13,898 bases of DNA from an archaeon (GTDB lineage: Archaea > Thermoproteota > Nitrososphaeria > Nitrososphaerales > JACAEJ01). The stretch's first letter is position 1, and every line of letters begins with the position of its first letter. This document shows positions 1-5,635 of the stretch, piece by piece. The stretch lies in NCBI GenBank assembly GCA_024256265.1, contig JACGUK010000068.1:1-13898 (forward strand). The letters run 5' to 3'. Below the pieces are notes generated by a model that was not told the DNA's origin, did no database searches, and worked only from the letters and a program-made list of their open reading frames with translations. A program made the translations under genes and the position numbers.

Positions 1-324
1 TAAGTAAATGCTCTGAAGATCTTTTGGCTCTATTCTTGTTAAATCTATGTAGACGCATTCAAATTCATCTTTTAAAGTCTTCATGTGAAGGGCAAGATGA
101 GTCTTCCCTGTTCCTAAGGGTCCGACGATGTTCACTATCATAAAATCCTTCTGCCCCCTGAGCATTGATTCTTTTAGCTCATTAACACAAATCAGAATTC
201 TTTCCTTGACTTCCTTCCATCTTCTACCGCCTAGAACCTTTGCGGCTGTTAAACTTGGAGTTGGTACGTGAGAAAAAGGGTTGATTTTTAGCCCATAAGG
301 GTATTCTGTTATGAGTTGAGACAA
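1..324 (-). CDS. P-loop ATPase, N-terminal part (C-terminus outside window)
   Basis: The minus strand is open from the stop codon at 342-340 to the window edge and encodes 108 residues from a TTG at 324. A Walker A motif, GPLGTGKT (residues 68-75), follows a hydrophobic strand (MIVNIV). Residues 90-95 (CVYIDL) look like the next strand of a RecA/AAA fold. The N-terminal YPYGLKINPF-type lead-in resembles archaeal AAA/Orc-like ATP-binding proteins, but Walker B and the sensors lie beyond the edge, so the subfamily cannot be named. No ATG is available before the Walker motif apart from internal Met54 and Met62, so TTG is the best start. No convincing Shine-Dalgarno precedes it; an AT-rich TATA-like stretch (354-363) lies upstream. 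It is divergent from the membrane-protein gene at 453. The ATPase fold is secure and the function is not. Confidence 0.8.
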   Translation of the reverse strand, partial: MSQLITEYPYGLKINPFSHVPTPSLTAAKVLGGRRWKEVKERILICVNELKESMLRGQKDFMIVNIVGPLGTGKTHLALHMKTLKDEFECVYIDLTRIEPKDLQSIYL

Positions 325-353
325 TTCAGAATAATTTTCTCAAGCATGATTCT

Positions 354-363
354 AATACATAAA
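354..363 (-). promoter_or_regulatory. possible TATA box for the ATPase gene
   Basis: Read on the minus strand this is TTTATGTATT, centred about 34 bases before the TTG start at 324. It is an archaeal TATA-like stretch in an AT-rich intergenic region, so chance occurrence is quite possible. Confidence 0.25.
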
Positions 364-387
364 GCTCAATAAGTTTCAACAATTAGG

Positions 388-397
388 TTAAATATAC
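388..397 (+). promoter_or_regulatory. TATA box upstream of the small membrane-protein gene
   Basis: TTAAATATAC is a good archaeal TATA box. Its centre lies about 24 bases before an ATG at 416, so transcription probably starts at or just before that ATG. That ATG opens a 17-codon frame ending at 469, which overlaps the TTG start (453) of the membrane protein. The transcript for the membrane protein would therefore carry a leader of about 35 bases with this short ORF inside it. Confidence 0.5.
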
Positions 398-452
398 ATC
401 ATAATTCACTTTAAAATGAAGACCGTCAAATATATCGAGAAGGTAAACAGCT

Positions 453-854
453 TTGGAAGAAATAGCTAAAGAAAGTGGATTGCCCATTACAGGTGGCATC
501 TTGACGATCGTTGCAGCTTCCTTGGGTCTTAGTGTAGGGTATGGAGTACAACTTTATGGTATGTTCATGGAATTTTCTTATGTCATTGTCACGTGGTGGC
601 TAGGGATTGCTGGTTTCGCATTCGGACTGACATCTGGTGTCCTCATGATAAAGAAGAGATCCCTCGTCATGACATTAATAGGCATGGTCATATTGCTGAT
701 AGTTGGCATTTTACCACTCTTATGGAGTTTCGTCGTTGTAGAGTTTCTGCGTGAATCATTGGTCAATATGTTCTACTTTTATGGAGTTCCGACCATCGCT
801 TTCGCTGCTTTGAGCATTATCTTTGCGATAGTTTCAAGAAAGAAGTTCACATAA
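453..854 (+). CDS. small four-helix integral membrane protein, function unknown
   Basis: This 133-residue protein has about four hydrophobic segments: residues 15-35, 42-64, 70-95 and 105-127. It ends in a short basic tail (SRKKFT). The spacing and the GxxxGLxxG-rich second helix resemble small archaeal DUF4064-type membrane proteins, but I do not recognise it with confidence. The TTG start is supported by a Shine-Dalgarno-like GAAGGT at about 439-444 and by an in-frame stop (TAA, 444-446) just upstream. An alternative reading starts at the ATG at 416 in another frame and would need a +1 shift near 452 to join this frame, adding MKTVKYIEKVNS to the N-terminus. Downstream lie 110-134 bases before the MttB-like gene, which appears to have its own promoter. 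Confidence 0.7.
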   Translation: MEEIAKESGLPITGGILTIVAASLGLSVGYGVQLYGMFMEFSYVIVTWWLGIAGFAFGLTSGVLMIKKRSLVMTLIGMVILLIVGILPLLWSFVVVEFLRESLVNMFYFYGVPTIAFAALSIIFAIVSRKKFT

Positions 855-953
855 TCGAATTGCATATAGATGACTCAATTCATCCATAACGGAATTGGCG
901 TCTACCTAGCGAAGATTATACTGAAGGCTATCGATTTACAAGAAATCCGTTAC

Positions 954-964
954 AGCTTTTATAC
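954..964 (+). promoter_or_regulatory. TATA box placing the MttB-like start at ATG 989
   Basis: AGCTTTTATAC contains a TATA-like core centred about 29 bases before the ATG at 989. This is the distance expected for a leaderless archaeal mRNA beginning at that ATG. A transcript starting there would exclude the upstream TTG at 965, which lies between the box and the predicted start site. Confidence 0.45.
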
Positions 965-988
965 TTGCTAAAGAAAGCTATTGATAAA

Positions 989-2440
989 ATGCCCAAGTTT
1001 TCGTTTGCCAATCTTTCAAAACGTCTTCGACTCTTGAGCAGTGATGAAATAGATAGAATATACGCCGGAGCTTTAGAATTATTACATAAAAAAGGCGTAA
1101 AGTATCATAATTCAGAAGCTTTACGAATTATAGGTGATAGTGGAGGAGAAGTTAATCAAAAGGATATGGTAGCTAAGCTTCCCGAAGAGCTCATCAAGGA
1201 AAGCATTATGAAAGCTCCATCTAAGATTTCCCTTTACGATAGAAATGGAAGGCTTGTAATAGTTCTAGAGGAAAGCAATTTGATCTTTAACCCTGGATCA
1301 GCAGCCATCAATATCATAGATATGGAAAGTGGTGAAATTAGAAAGCCCACTTCAAAAGATTTGATCGAATTCGTCAGGCTCACAGATGCTTTGGAAAATA
1401 TAAAGGCTCAAAGCACTTCTCTTATAGTTTCTGATGTTCATGAAAATATTGTAGATCGGCATAGGCTTTACATCGTGTTAAAGAACTCTACCAAGCCTAT
1501 TATTACAGGGTCCTTCACCATAGATGGAGTTAGTGATATGAGGAAAATTTTAGCAATGGTAATAGGTGAAGAAGAGCTTGTTAAGAAGCCTATAGCCATA
1601 TTCGATGTATGCCCCTCCTCGCCTCTGATTTGGAGTGAAGTTACTTCTCAGAACCTTGTCGATTGCTCTAAATTCATGATTCCTGCTGAGATAGTATCAA
1701 TGCCATTGGCTGGAGCTTTAAGCCCTGCAACTTTAGCTGGTACTCTTGTTCAGCATACCGCAGAAGCCCTCAGCGGTATTGTTCTAGCTCAATCGACTAA
1801 TCCTGGAGCGCCTATAATCTATGGAGGATCGCCTTCTATCTTCGATATGAGGTATGGAACTACTCCTATGGGTGCTATTGAGAGTATAATGATTCAATGC
1901 TGTTGCTCTGAAATTGGAAAGTATCTAGGCTTGCCTACTCATGCTTACCTAGGCTTGAGTGACTCTAAGACCGTTGATGCTCAATCTGGTTTTGAGTCTG
2001 GCATTGGCATAATTATGGGCACTTTAGCTGGTATTAACGTAATATCAGGTCCTGGGATGCTCGATTTTGAGAGTTGTCAGAGTTTTGAGAAGCTCATCAT
2101 AGATAACGAAATATGTGGTCAAGCCTTAAGGCTTAAAAAAGGCATAGAAGTTTCAAAAGAGACATTGGCCATAGATTTAATCAAAACTATTGCTCATGAT
2201 GGAAACTTTTTAACCAGTAAGCACACTCTAAATTGGTTCAAGAAGGAGCAATACATCCCTACATTGGTTTTAGACAGAGAAAGAAGGTCATATCAAAAAT
2301 ATGATACAAAGGGTATCTGCCAAAGAGCTATTATGCAAGCAAAAAAGTTGTTAGCTGAGCATAAGCCAGAGCCCCTCGATCCAAATACTGAAAAAAAGCT
2401 GGACAATTTTATGAACGTATTGAAGATGCGATGGAAATGA
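989..2440 (+). CDS. MttB-superfamily corrinoid methyltransferase, non-pyrrolysine
   Basis: This 483-residue protein belongs to the trimethylamine methyltransferase MttB superfamily (PF06253), in which enzymes move a methyl group from a quaternary or tertiary amine to a corrinoid protein. The N-terminal lead LLSSDEIDRIYAGALELL, the GALSPATLAGTLVQH segment (242-256), YGGSPSIFDMRYG (278-290), SDSKTVDAQSGFE (324-336) and KLIIDNEICG (368-377) match the family's core. Length is typical. The frame contains no in-frame TAG, so it is not a pyrrolysine enzyme. Its substrate is unknown: a glycine betaine methyltransferase (MtgB)-like role is one option. No corrinoid protein or corrinoid:CoM/THF methyltransferase is adjacent. 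ATG 989 is preferred over the in-frame TTG at 965 because of the TATA spacing and because family members usually begin just before this point; the longer form would add eight residues. Confidence 0.85.
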   Translation: MPKFSFANLSKRLRLLSSDEIDRIYAGALELLHKKGVKYHNSEALRIIGDSGGEVNQKDMVAKLPEELIKESIMKAPSKISLYDRNGRLVIVLEESNLIFNPGSAAINIIDMESGEIRKPTSKDLIEFVRLTDALENIKAQSTSLIVSDVHENIVDRHRLYIVLKNSTKPIITGSFTIDGVSDMRKILAMVIGEEELVKKPIAIFDVCPSSPLIWSEVTSQNLVDCSKFMIPAEIVSMPLAGALSPATLAGTLVQHTAEALSGIVLAQSTNPGAPIIYGGSPSIFDMRYGTTPMGAIESIMIQCCCSEIGKYLGLPTHAYLGLSDSKTVDAQSGFESGIGIIMGTLAGINVISGPGMLDFESCQSFEKLIIDNEICGQALRLKKGIEVSKETLAIDLIKTIAHDGNFLTSKHTLNWFKKEQYIPTLVLDRERRSYQKYDTKGICQRAIMQAKKLLAEHKPEPLDPNTEKKLDNFMNVLKMRWK

Positions 2441-2476
2441 GTATCGAGATTTGATATGCCTAGACTTCTTGAAACT

Positions 2477-3349
2477 TTAGCTTTTGCTTATGAGCAAGTC
2501 TAAAACCAATTGATTCCATCTTGGACCTACTTCTCTAACTATTCTTGCCTCTAAAAGTGAATAATTTAACTTCAATTTCTCCTTAACCTCTCTCACAGCT
2601 TTCTCTATTGGGTCTTCATCCTTAGAAGCATGAACATGTGTGTAGTAATGAATAACACCTTTTGGCTTTAGAGCCATTAAAGCAGCATCAAGATAATCCA
2701 TAGCCTTCTCTGGCAATGGCATCAAAACCCTATCAGCTATTCCTCTAAGAGATTCTTCGATGATCACTCTTGCATCTCCTAGTAAAGGAATTACTCTATC
2801 AGAAACTTTGTTCAGCTTTACATTCTCTAGCATAAGATTATAAGCATCTAGGTTAATATCTATGCTGTATATCATGGAGCTTGGTTTATGCTTTGCTATC
2901 AAAATCGAGAAAGAGCCTATGCCAGCGAACATATTCACTACGATCTCTCCATTCCCTACTTTTCTTGCTATTCTAATCCTCTCTGTAGATAACCTTGGAG
3001 AGAAGTAGACCTTAGCAAGATCGACTTTGAATATACATCCATGCTCTTTGTATAGTGTTAATGTCTTATCCTCTCCTAGTATATGCTCCAACTCTCTTGT
3101 TCTAAAATCTCCAGATACAGGAGTAACTTGCCTTAAAACTGTCTTCACTGATTTCATGTTATCCATTATTGCCTTAGCTATTATGAACTTCTTATCCAAA
3201 AGAGCATCGGGTATCTTTATTACAGCAATATCTCCTATTATATCGAAGCTTCCATATAATTGCTTGATCTCATCAATTGTTAAAATATTCTCTAAAGCCT
3301 TCTTTAGCATCTTTGGCAATCGCAACACCTGCCTTTTTGACCCTGCCAC
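2477..3349 (-). CDS. class I SAM methyltransferase, Trm5/Taw2 family (tRNA guanosine-37 modification)
   Basis: This 290-residue protein carries the Trm5/Tyw2 architecture. A D2-like domain with GSFDIIGDIAVIKIP (33-47) and the substrate-side FSPRLSTER (116-124) precedes a Rossmann methyltransferase domain with SAM motif I, NMFAGIGSFSI (139-149), an acidic second strand end SIDIN (162-166), MPLPEKA (210-216) and the C-terminal VREVGPRWNQ (271-280). Trm5 makes m1G37 next to the anticodon; Taw2 uses SAM to build wyosine derivatives on the same base. The MPLPEKA motif has Pro where Methanocaldococcus Trm5 has Asn (NLP). The N-terminal D1 domain of longer Trm5 proteins seems absent, so I leave the subtype open. 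The start is GTG, with no clear Shine-Dalgarno; the frame stays open upstream into the neighbouring gene. It lies 13 bases downstream of the RDD chimera, convergent with the MttB homologue. Confidence 0.85.
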   Translation of the reverse strand: MAGSKRQVLRLPKMLKKALENILTIDEIKQLYGSFDIIGDIAVIKIPDALLDKKFIIAKAIMDNMKSVKTVLRQVTPVSGDFRTRELEHILGEDKTLTLYKEHGCIFKVDLAKVYFSPRLSTERIRIARKVGNGEIVVNMFAGIGSFSILIAKHKPSSMIYSIDINLDAYNLMLENVKLNKVSDRVIPLLGDARVIIEESLRGIADRVLMPLPEKAMDYLDAALMALKPKGVIHYYTHVHASKDEDPIEKAVREVKEKLKLNYSLLEARIVREVGPRWNQLVLDLLISKS

Positions 3350-3362
3350 ACACTTATCTTGC

Positions 3363-3764
3363 TCAAATAACCAATGTGCCAGCGATGCGGTCGCTGTATT
3401 TTTGATAGGGATCGCCTTTTGACGCCAATCCTCCTATAACATCCAAAAGTAGCAATATCCAGTAGATTTTGCTGATGTTTCTGATAAAGGTCTTCTCAAA
3501 GTTTGGGATTTCACCTTTTAACGTTATCACCCTCAGACTCATGATCCTCTTGCCCAAAGTATAGCCATATGCAGATTCGGTTATGGTGAAGTAAAGAATG
3601 TAGATGAGCCCCATTACAAAAGGAAACTGGAGCCAGCCCCATGGAGAAGCCCGGAAAGAAGGCCAACCAGCTTCGAGGATTTCGAAGACTAATCTTTCTG
3701 GGACGGGATCTTTTCTATACTTTCTTATGCTCCTTCTATTCTTTATTGCCTCAAGTAAGTCCAT
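3363..3764 (-). CDS. chimeric ORF: nitroreductase N-terminus fused to RDD-family membrane tail
   Basis: The 133-residue frame falls into two unrelated parts. Residues 1-33 read like the start of a nitroreductase, MDLLEAIKNRRSIRKYRKD followed by PVPERLVFEILEAG, including the RRS residues that contact FMN phosphate in that family. From about residue 34 the sequence becomes an RDD-family protein: WGWLQFPFVMGLIYILYFT, YGYTLGKRIMSLRV, one more hydrophobic stretch (ISKIYWILLLLDVIGGL) and the family's C-terminal KYSDRIAGTLVI. The first RDD helix with the name-giving Arg-Asp residues is missing, as is the rest of the nitroreductase. The junction maps near 3662-3670. A GGTG Shine-Dalgarno (3771-3774) sits six bases before the ATG and a TATA-like box lies at 3798-3805, so expression looks possible. 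It is best read as a deletion fusion or gene remnant; a working two-helix protein is not excluded. Confidence 0.6.
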   Translation of the reverse strand: MDLLEAIKNRRSIRKYRKDPVPERLVFEILEAGWPSFRASPWGWLQFPFVMGLIYILYFTITESAYGYTLGKRIMSLRVITLKGEIPNFEKTFIRNISKIYWILLLLDVIGGLASKGDPYQKYSDRIAGTLVI

Positions 3765-3770
3765 TTAATG

Positions 3771-3805
3771 CACCATAGATACAAGCAAAGAAGTCGAATT
3801 TATAT
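3771..3805 (-). promoter_or_regulatory. Shine-Dalgarno and TATA-like box for the chimeric ORF
   Basis: On the minus strand GGTG (3771-3774) precedes the ATG by six bases. TATAAATT (3798-3805) lies about 38 bases upstream of the start, leaving room for a short leader. The pilin-like gene diverges from the same intergenic stretch and also has a GGTG just before its ATG. Confidence 0.5.
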
Positions 3806-3837
3806 CATTACTACACTGAAAGAGTGATAATAAAGTC

Positions 3838-3871
3838 TTAAATATTAAGATAGAGAAAAGACTTTTTGGTG
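3838..3871 (+). promoter_or_regulatory. TATA box and GGTG ribosome-binding site of the pilin-like gene
   Basis: TTAAATATTA (3838-3847) is a TATA-like box about 33 bases before the ATG at 3876. GGTG (3868-3871) is a short Shine-Dalgarno match placed unusually close to the start, with four bases between. Confidence 0.5.
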
Positions 3872-3875
3872 TAGA

Positions 3876-4598
3876 ATGAGGAATAGAAGCAAAGCTATAG
3901 CACCAGTAATAATCGCAGTCATTCTTATAGTTGCAATAGTTGCCGCTGGTGTTGTTGTTTACTTTGTTGTAATTGCACCAAAGCCTGGACCAGGACAAGG
4001 TTTTCAGTTAACCGAAACAAACGATTTCTGGGACTTTGCGAATCGTGTATCGTATATGAAATTTAAGTGGACAAATTATTATGGAACGGGTACAGACATT
4101 TTCACCATTACTTTTGATGATAAAGGCACTGAAGAAGTAGATGGATTTAATTGTAGAAAATTCGAAATAGAGCACGATTTCGAGGGATATATTACGGAGA
4201 TAGTTGTTTGGGTATTAGAGTCTGATTGGACAGAGGTCAAGAAGGTGACAGTCGATGGTGTTGAGGTCCCAGCAGGACCTGGACAATCCTATTATATAGG
4301 AGGTTACGTGTTCCTTCCTTACATCTCTTTCTCCACTTGGGGAATCAATTGGGCAAATGTTCCTCTAGAAGTAGGTACTCTAACACCCATTGGTTCAGAT
4401 TCAAGGTGGTATGGTGAAACTTATATAACGTCTAATAAATGGCTGTTCACCCCTACCGAAGCCTATGAACCAGACTGGGAAGACGTAGAAATATGGGTGG
4501 GTCAAGCAGACGGTTACTTCATATTAACAAAATTCAAATTAACAGAAGAGGATGGTACTTACCTCGAGTTAGAACTACTAGAGCTCACAATGCGATAG
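3876..4598 (+). CDS. type IV pilin-like secreted protein with class III signal peptide
   Basis: The 240-residue protein begins MRNRSKA followed by IAPVIIAVILIVAIVAAG, the archaeal prepilin/archaellin-type signal. A basic n-region and a small residue precede the predicted cleavage site (after Ala7) for a PibD/FlaK-type peptidase, then comes an uninterrupted hydrophobic helix to about residue 33. A PKPGPGQG linker leads into a mostly beta-strand, aromatic and acidic domain of about 200 residues with one cysteine in the FNCRKF segment. The helix would anchor it in the membrane or in a pilus-like filament, with the domain outside. I do not recognise the globular domain; a surface-displayed sensor, binding protein or minor pilin are all possible. 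It is followed by a T-run (4610-4615) and, 44 bases on, by a metalloprotease gene that also encodes an exported protein. Confidence 0.8.
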   Translation: MRNRSKAIAPVIIAVILIVAIVAAGVVVYFVVIAPKPGPGQGFQLTETNDFWDFANRVSYMKFKWTNYYGTGTDIFTITFDDKGTEEVDGFNCRKFEIEHDFEGYITEIVVWVLESDWTEVKKVTVDGVEVPAGPGQSYYIGGYVFLPYISFSTWGINWANVPLEVGTLTPIGSDSRWYGETYITSNKWLFTPTEAYEPDWEDVEIWVGQADGYFILTKFKLTEEDGTYLELELLELTMR

Positions 4599-4609
4599 AG
4601 CACCACCTA

Positions 4610-4615
4610 TTTTTT
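4610..4615 (+). terminator. T-run after the pilin-like gene
   Basis: Six consecutive T residues lie 11 bases after the stop codon, as in archaeal intrinsic terminators. The following AT-rich stretch to about 4622 lies 25-30 bases before the next gene's TTG (4643) and could also serve as its TATA region. Confidence 0.4.
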
Positions 4616-4642
4616 AATTATTCTCTAGGAATGGTCTTCTGA

Positions 4643-5509
4643 TTGTTAAAAAGTAGATGGATTTACGTAGTTTTTCTAACCATAATTTTAGCAATTGAAG
4701 TTCCGATCTCTGAAGCTCAAACCCAGCCTTCCATTAATCTTCAAGGTTTAACTTGGACTTATCTTAACGCTACCCTTCGTGCTATGAACGTATGGAACAA
4801 CGCAATAATGAACTTCTCATATTATAGCTCTCAGTTTTCTTATCTATCTCAGATAAGAATGGTCTATTCAATAAGTTCAACTCTAGAGCTAGGTTATAAT
4901 ATATACATCACTTGGCAAGAAGAGTATCTTGGCACAAATACCCTAGGCACTTCTCAATCAATATATGAGCCGCCTTGCATCATCATAAACAATACGATAT
5001 CCTTAGGATCAAAGACAAAGGGGTATGCTCTTAATGAGATTGATATGCAAAATATTGCTGTTCATGAGTTAGGCCATGCACTTGGCTTGGCCCATAGCGA
5101 TTACTCTGGCGACATTATGTATCCAGAATACACTCCTAAAGGAAAAGTATTAGCTCTCTCAACGCTAGATATTTATGCTGTATCAATAGTATTTGAATGG
5201 CTTTCTCATTATCCTCAACCAAAGAATAAATGCCCTTTAGAATCCTCGATCACTTTACCACTTGATATTCAATACGAATATCTACCAATATTATACTCTG
5301 ATCTACCGCCCCCATCACCGCCTGCTTCTCCATTAAGAATTCTTCTTGAATTTATTTTTGGGCTGATCTATTCTAATATTGTGATCGTTTTTATGCTGCT
5401 ATTGATCATATCTCTGATGATTCTATTGATAGCCATTATTAGAGTCAAAGGTACTGAAAAGGTTCCGACCATCTTTATTTTAATTAGAGAGAATACTGGT
5501 CAAAGGTAA
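4643..5509 (+). CDS. membrane-anchored matrixin-like (metzincin) zinc metalloprotease
   Basis: The 288-residue protein has a signal peptide or N-terminal anchor (residues 5-25), a catalytic domain and a C-terminal membrane segment. The zinc site HELGHALGLAH gives His141, Glu142, His145 and His151, and a Met-turn follows in DIMYPEY (Met159). This HExxHxxGxxH plus nearby Met pattern is diagnostic of metzincins, and the short IMYP spacing fits the matrixin (M10) type. After the catalytic domain comes a proline-rich hinge (PPPSPPASP, 222-230), a hydrophobic anchor (about 231-266) and a short basic tail. The protease would therefore be tethered with its active site outside the cell. No pro-domain cysteine switch (PRCGxPD) is visible, so the family's usual latency mechanism is absent. 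TTG directly follows an in-frame TGA (4640-4642), so no longer form exists. Substrate is unknown; the neighbouring pilin-like protein is a candidate only by proximity. Confidence 0.85.
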   Translation: MLKSRWIYVVFLTIILAIEVPISEAQTQPSINLQGLTWTYLNATLRAMNVWNNAIMNFSYYSSQFSYLSQIRMVYSISSTLELGYNIYITWQEEYLGTNTLGTSQSIYEPPCIIINNTISLGSKTKGYALNEIDMQNIAVHELGHALGLAHSDYSGDIMYPEYTPKGKVLALSTLDIYAVSIVFEWLSHYPQPKNKCPLESSITLPLDIQYEYLPILYSDLPPPSPPASPLRILLEFIFGLIYSNIVIVFMLLLIISLMILLIAIIRVKGTEKVPTIFILIRENTGQR

Positions 5510-5531
5510 TCTTCATATACTGATGATCAAA

Positions 5532-5543
5532 TTTTTGTCTTTT
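5532..5543 (+). terminator. T-rich terminator after the metalloprotease gene
   Basis: TTTTTGTCTTTT begins 22 bases after the stop codon and fits archaeal termination on T-runs. It separates the protease from the AOR unit. Confidence 0.45.
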
Positions 5544-5604
5544 CACTTCATCTTTGGTTTCCAATATGAAAAACTTTTCTTGCTATGATGATAGATGAGT
5601 TAAA

Positions 5605-5614
5605 CCTTAAGTAA
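5605..5614 (+). promoter_or_regulatory. possible TATA box for the AOR operon
   Basis: CCTTAAGTAA is centred about 27 bases before the AOR ATG at 5636. There is no Shine-Dalgarno before that ATG, which is consistent with a leaderless message. The match to a TATA consensus is only moderate. Confidence 0.35.
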
Positions 5615-5635
5615 TACAAAAAATAAATCAATTTT

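Noticed and set aside
855..953. Possible small gene between the membrane protein and the MttB homologue
   Set aside because: The gap is about 100 bases with no ATG-initiated frame of useful length and no stable structure; only a TATA-like box at its right end stands out.
989..2440. Possible pyrrolysine-containing MttB
   Set aside because: The reading frame has no in-frame TAG and is full length with sense codons throughout.
3027..3422. Plus-strand open frame of 131 codons opposite the tRNA methyltransferase
   Set aside because: The minus strand carries the SAM motifs in the correct order; the plus frame shows no domain and spans two minus-strand genes.
3765..3998. Minus-strand open frame of 77 codons opposite the pilin-like gene
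   Set aside because: It is low-complexity Asn/Cys/Tyr-rich sequence antisense to the hydrophobic signal helix of a well-supported gene, with no family resemblance.
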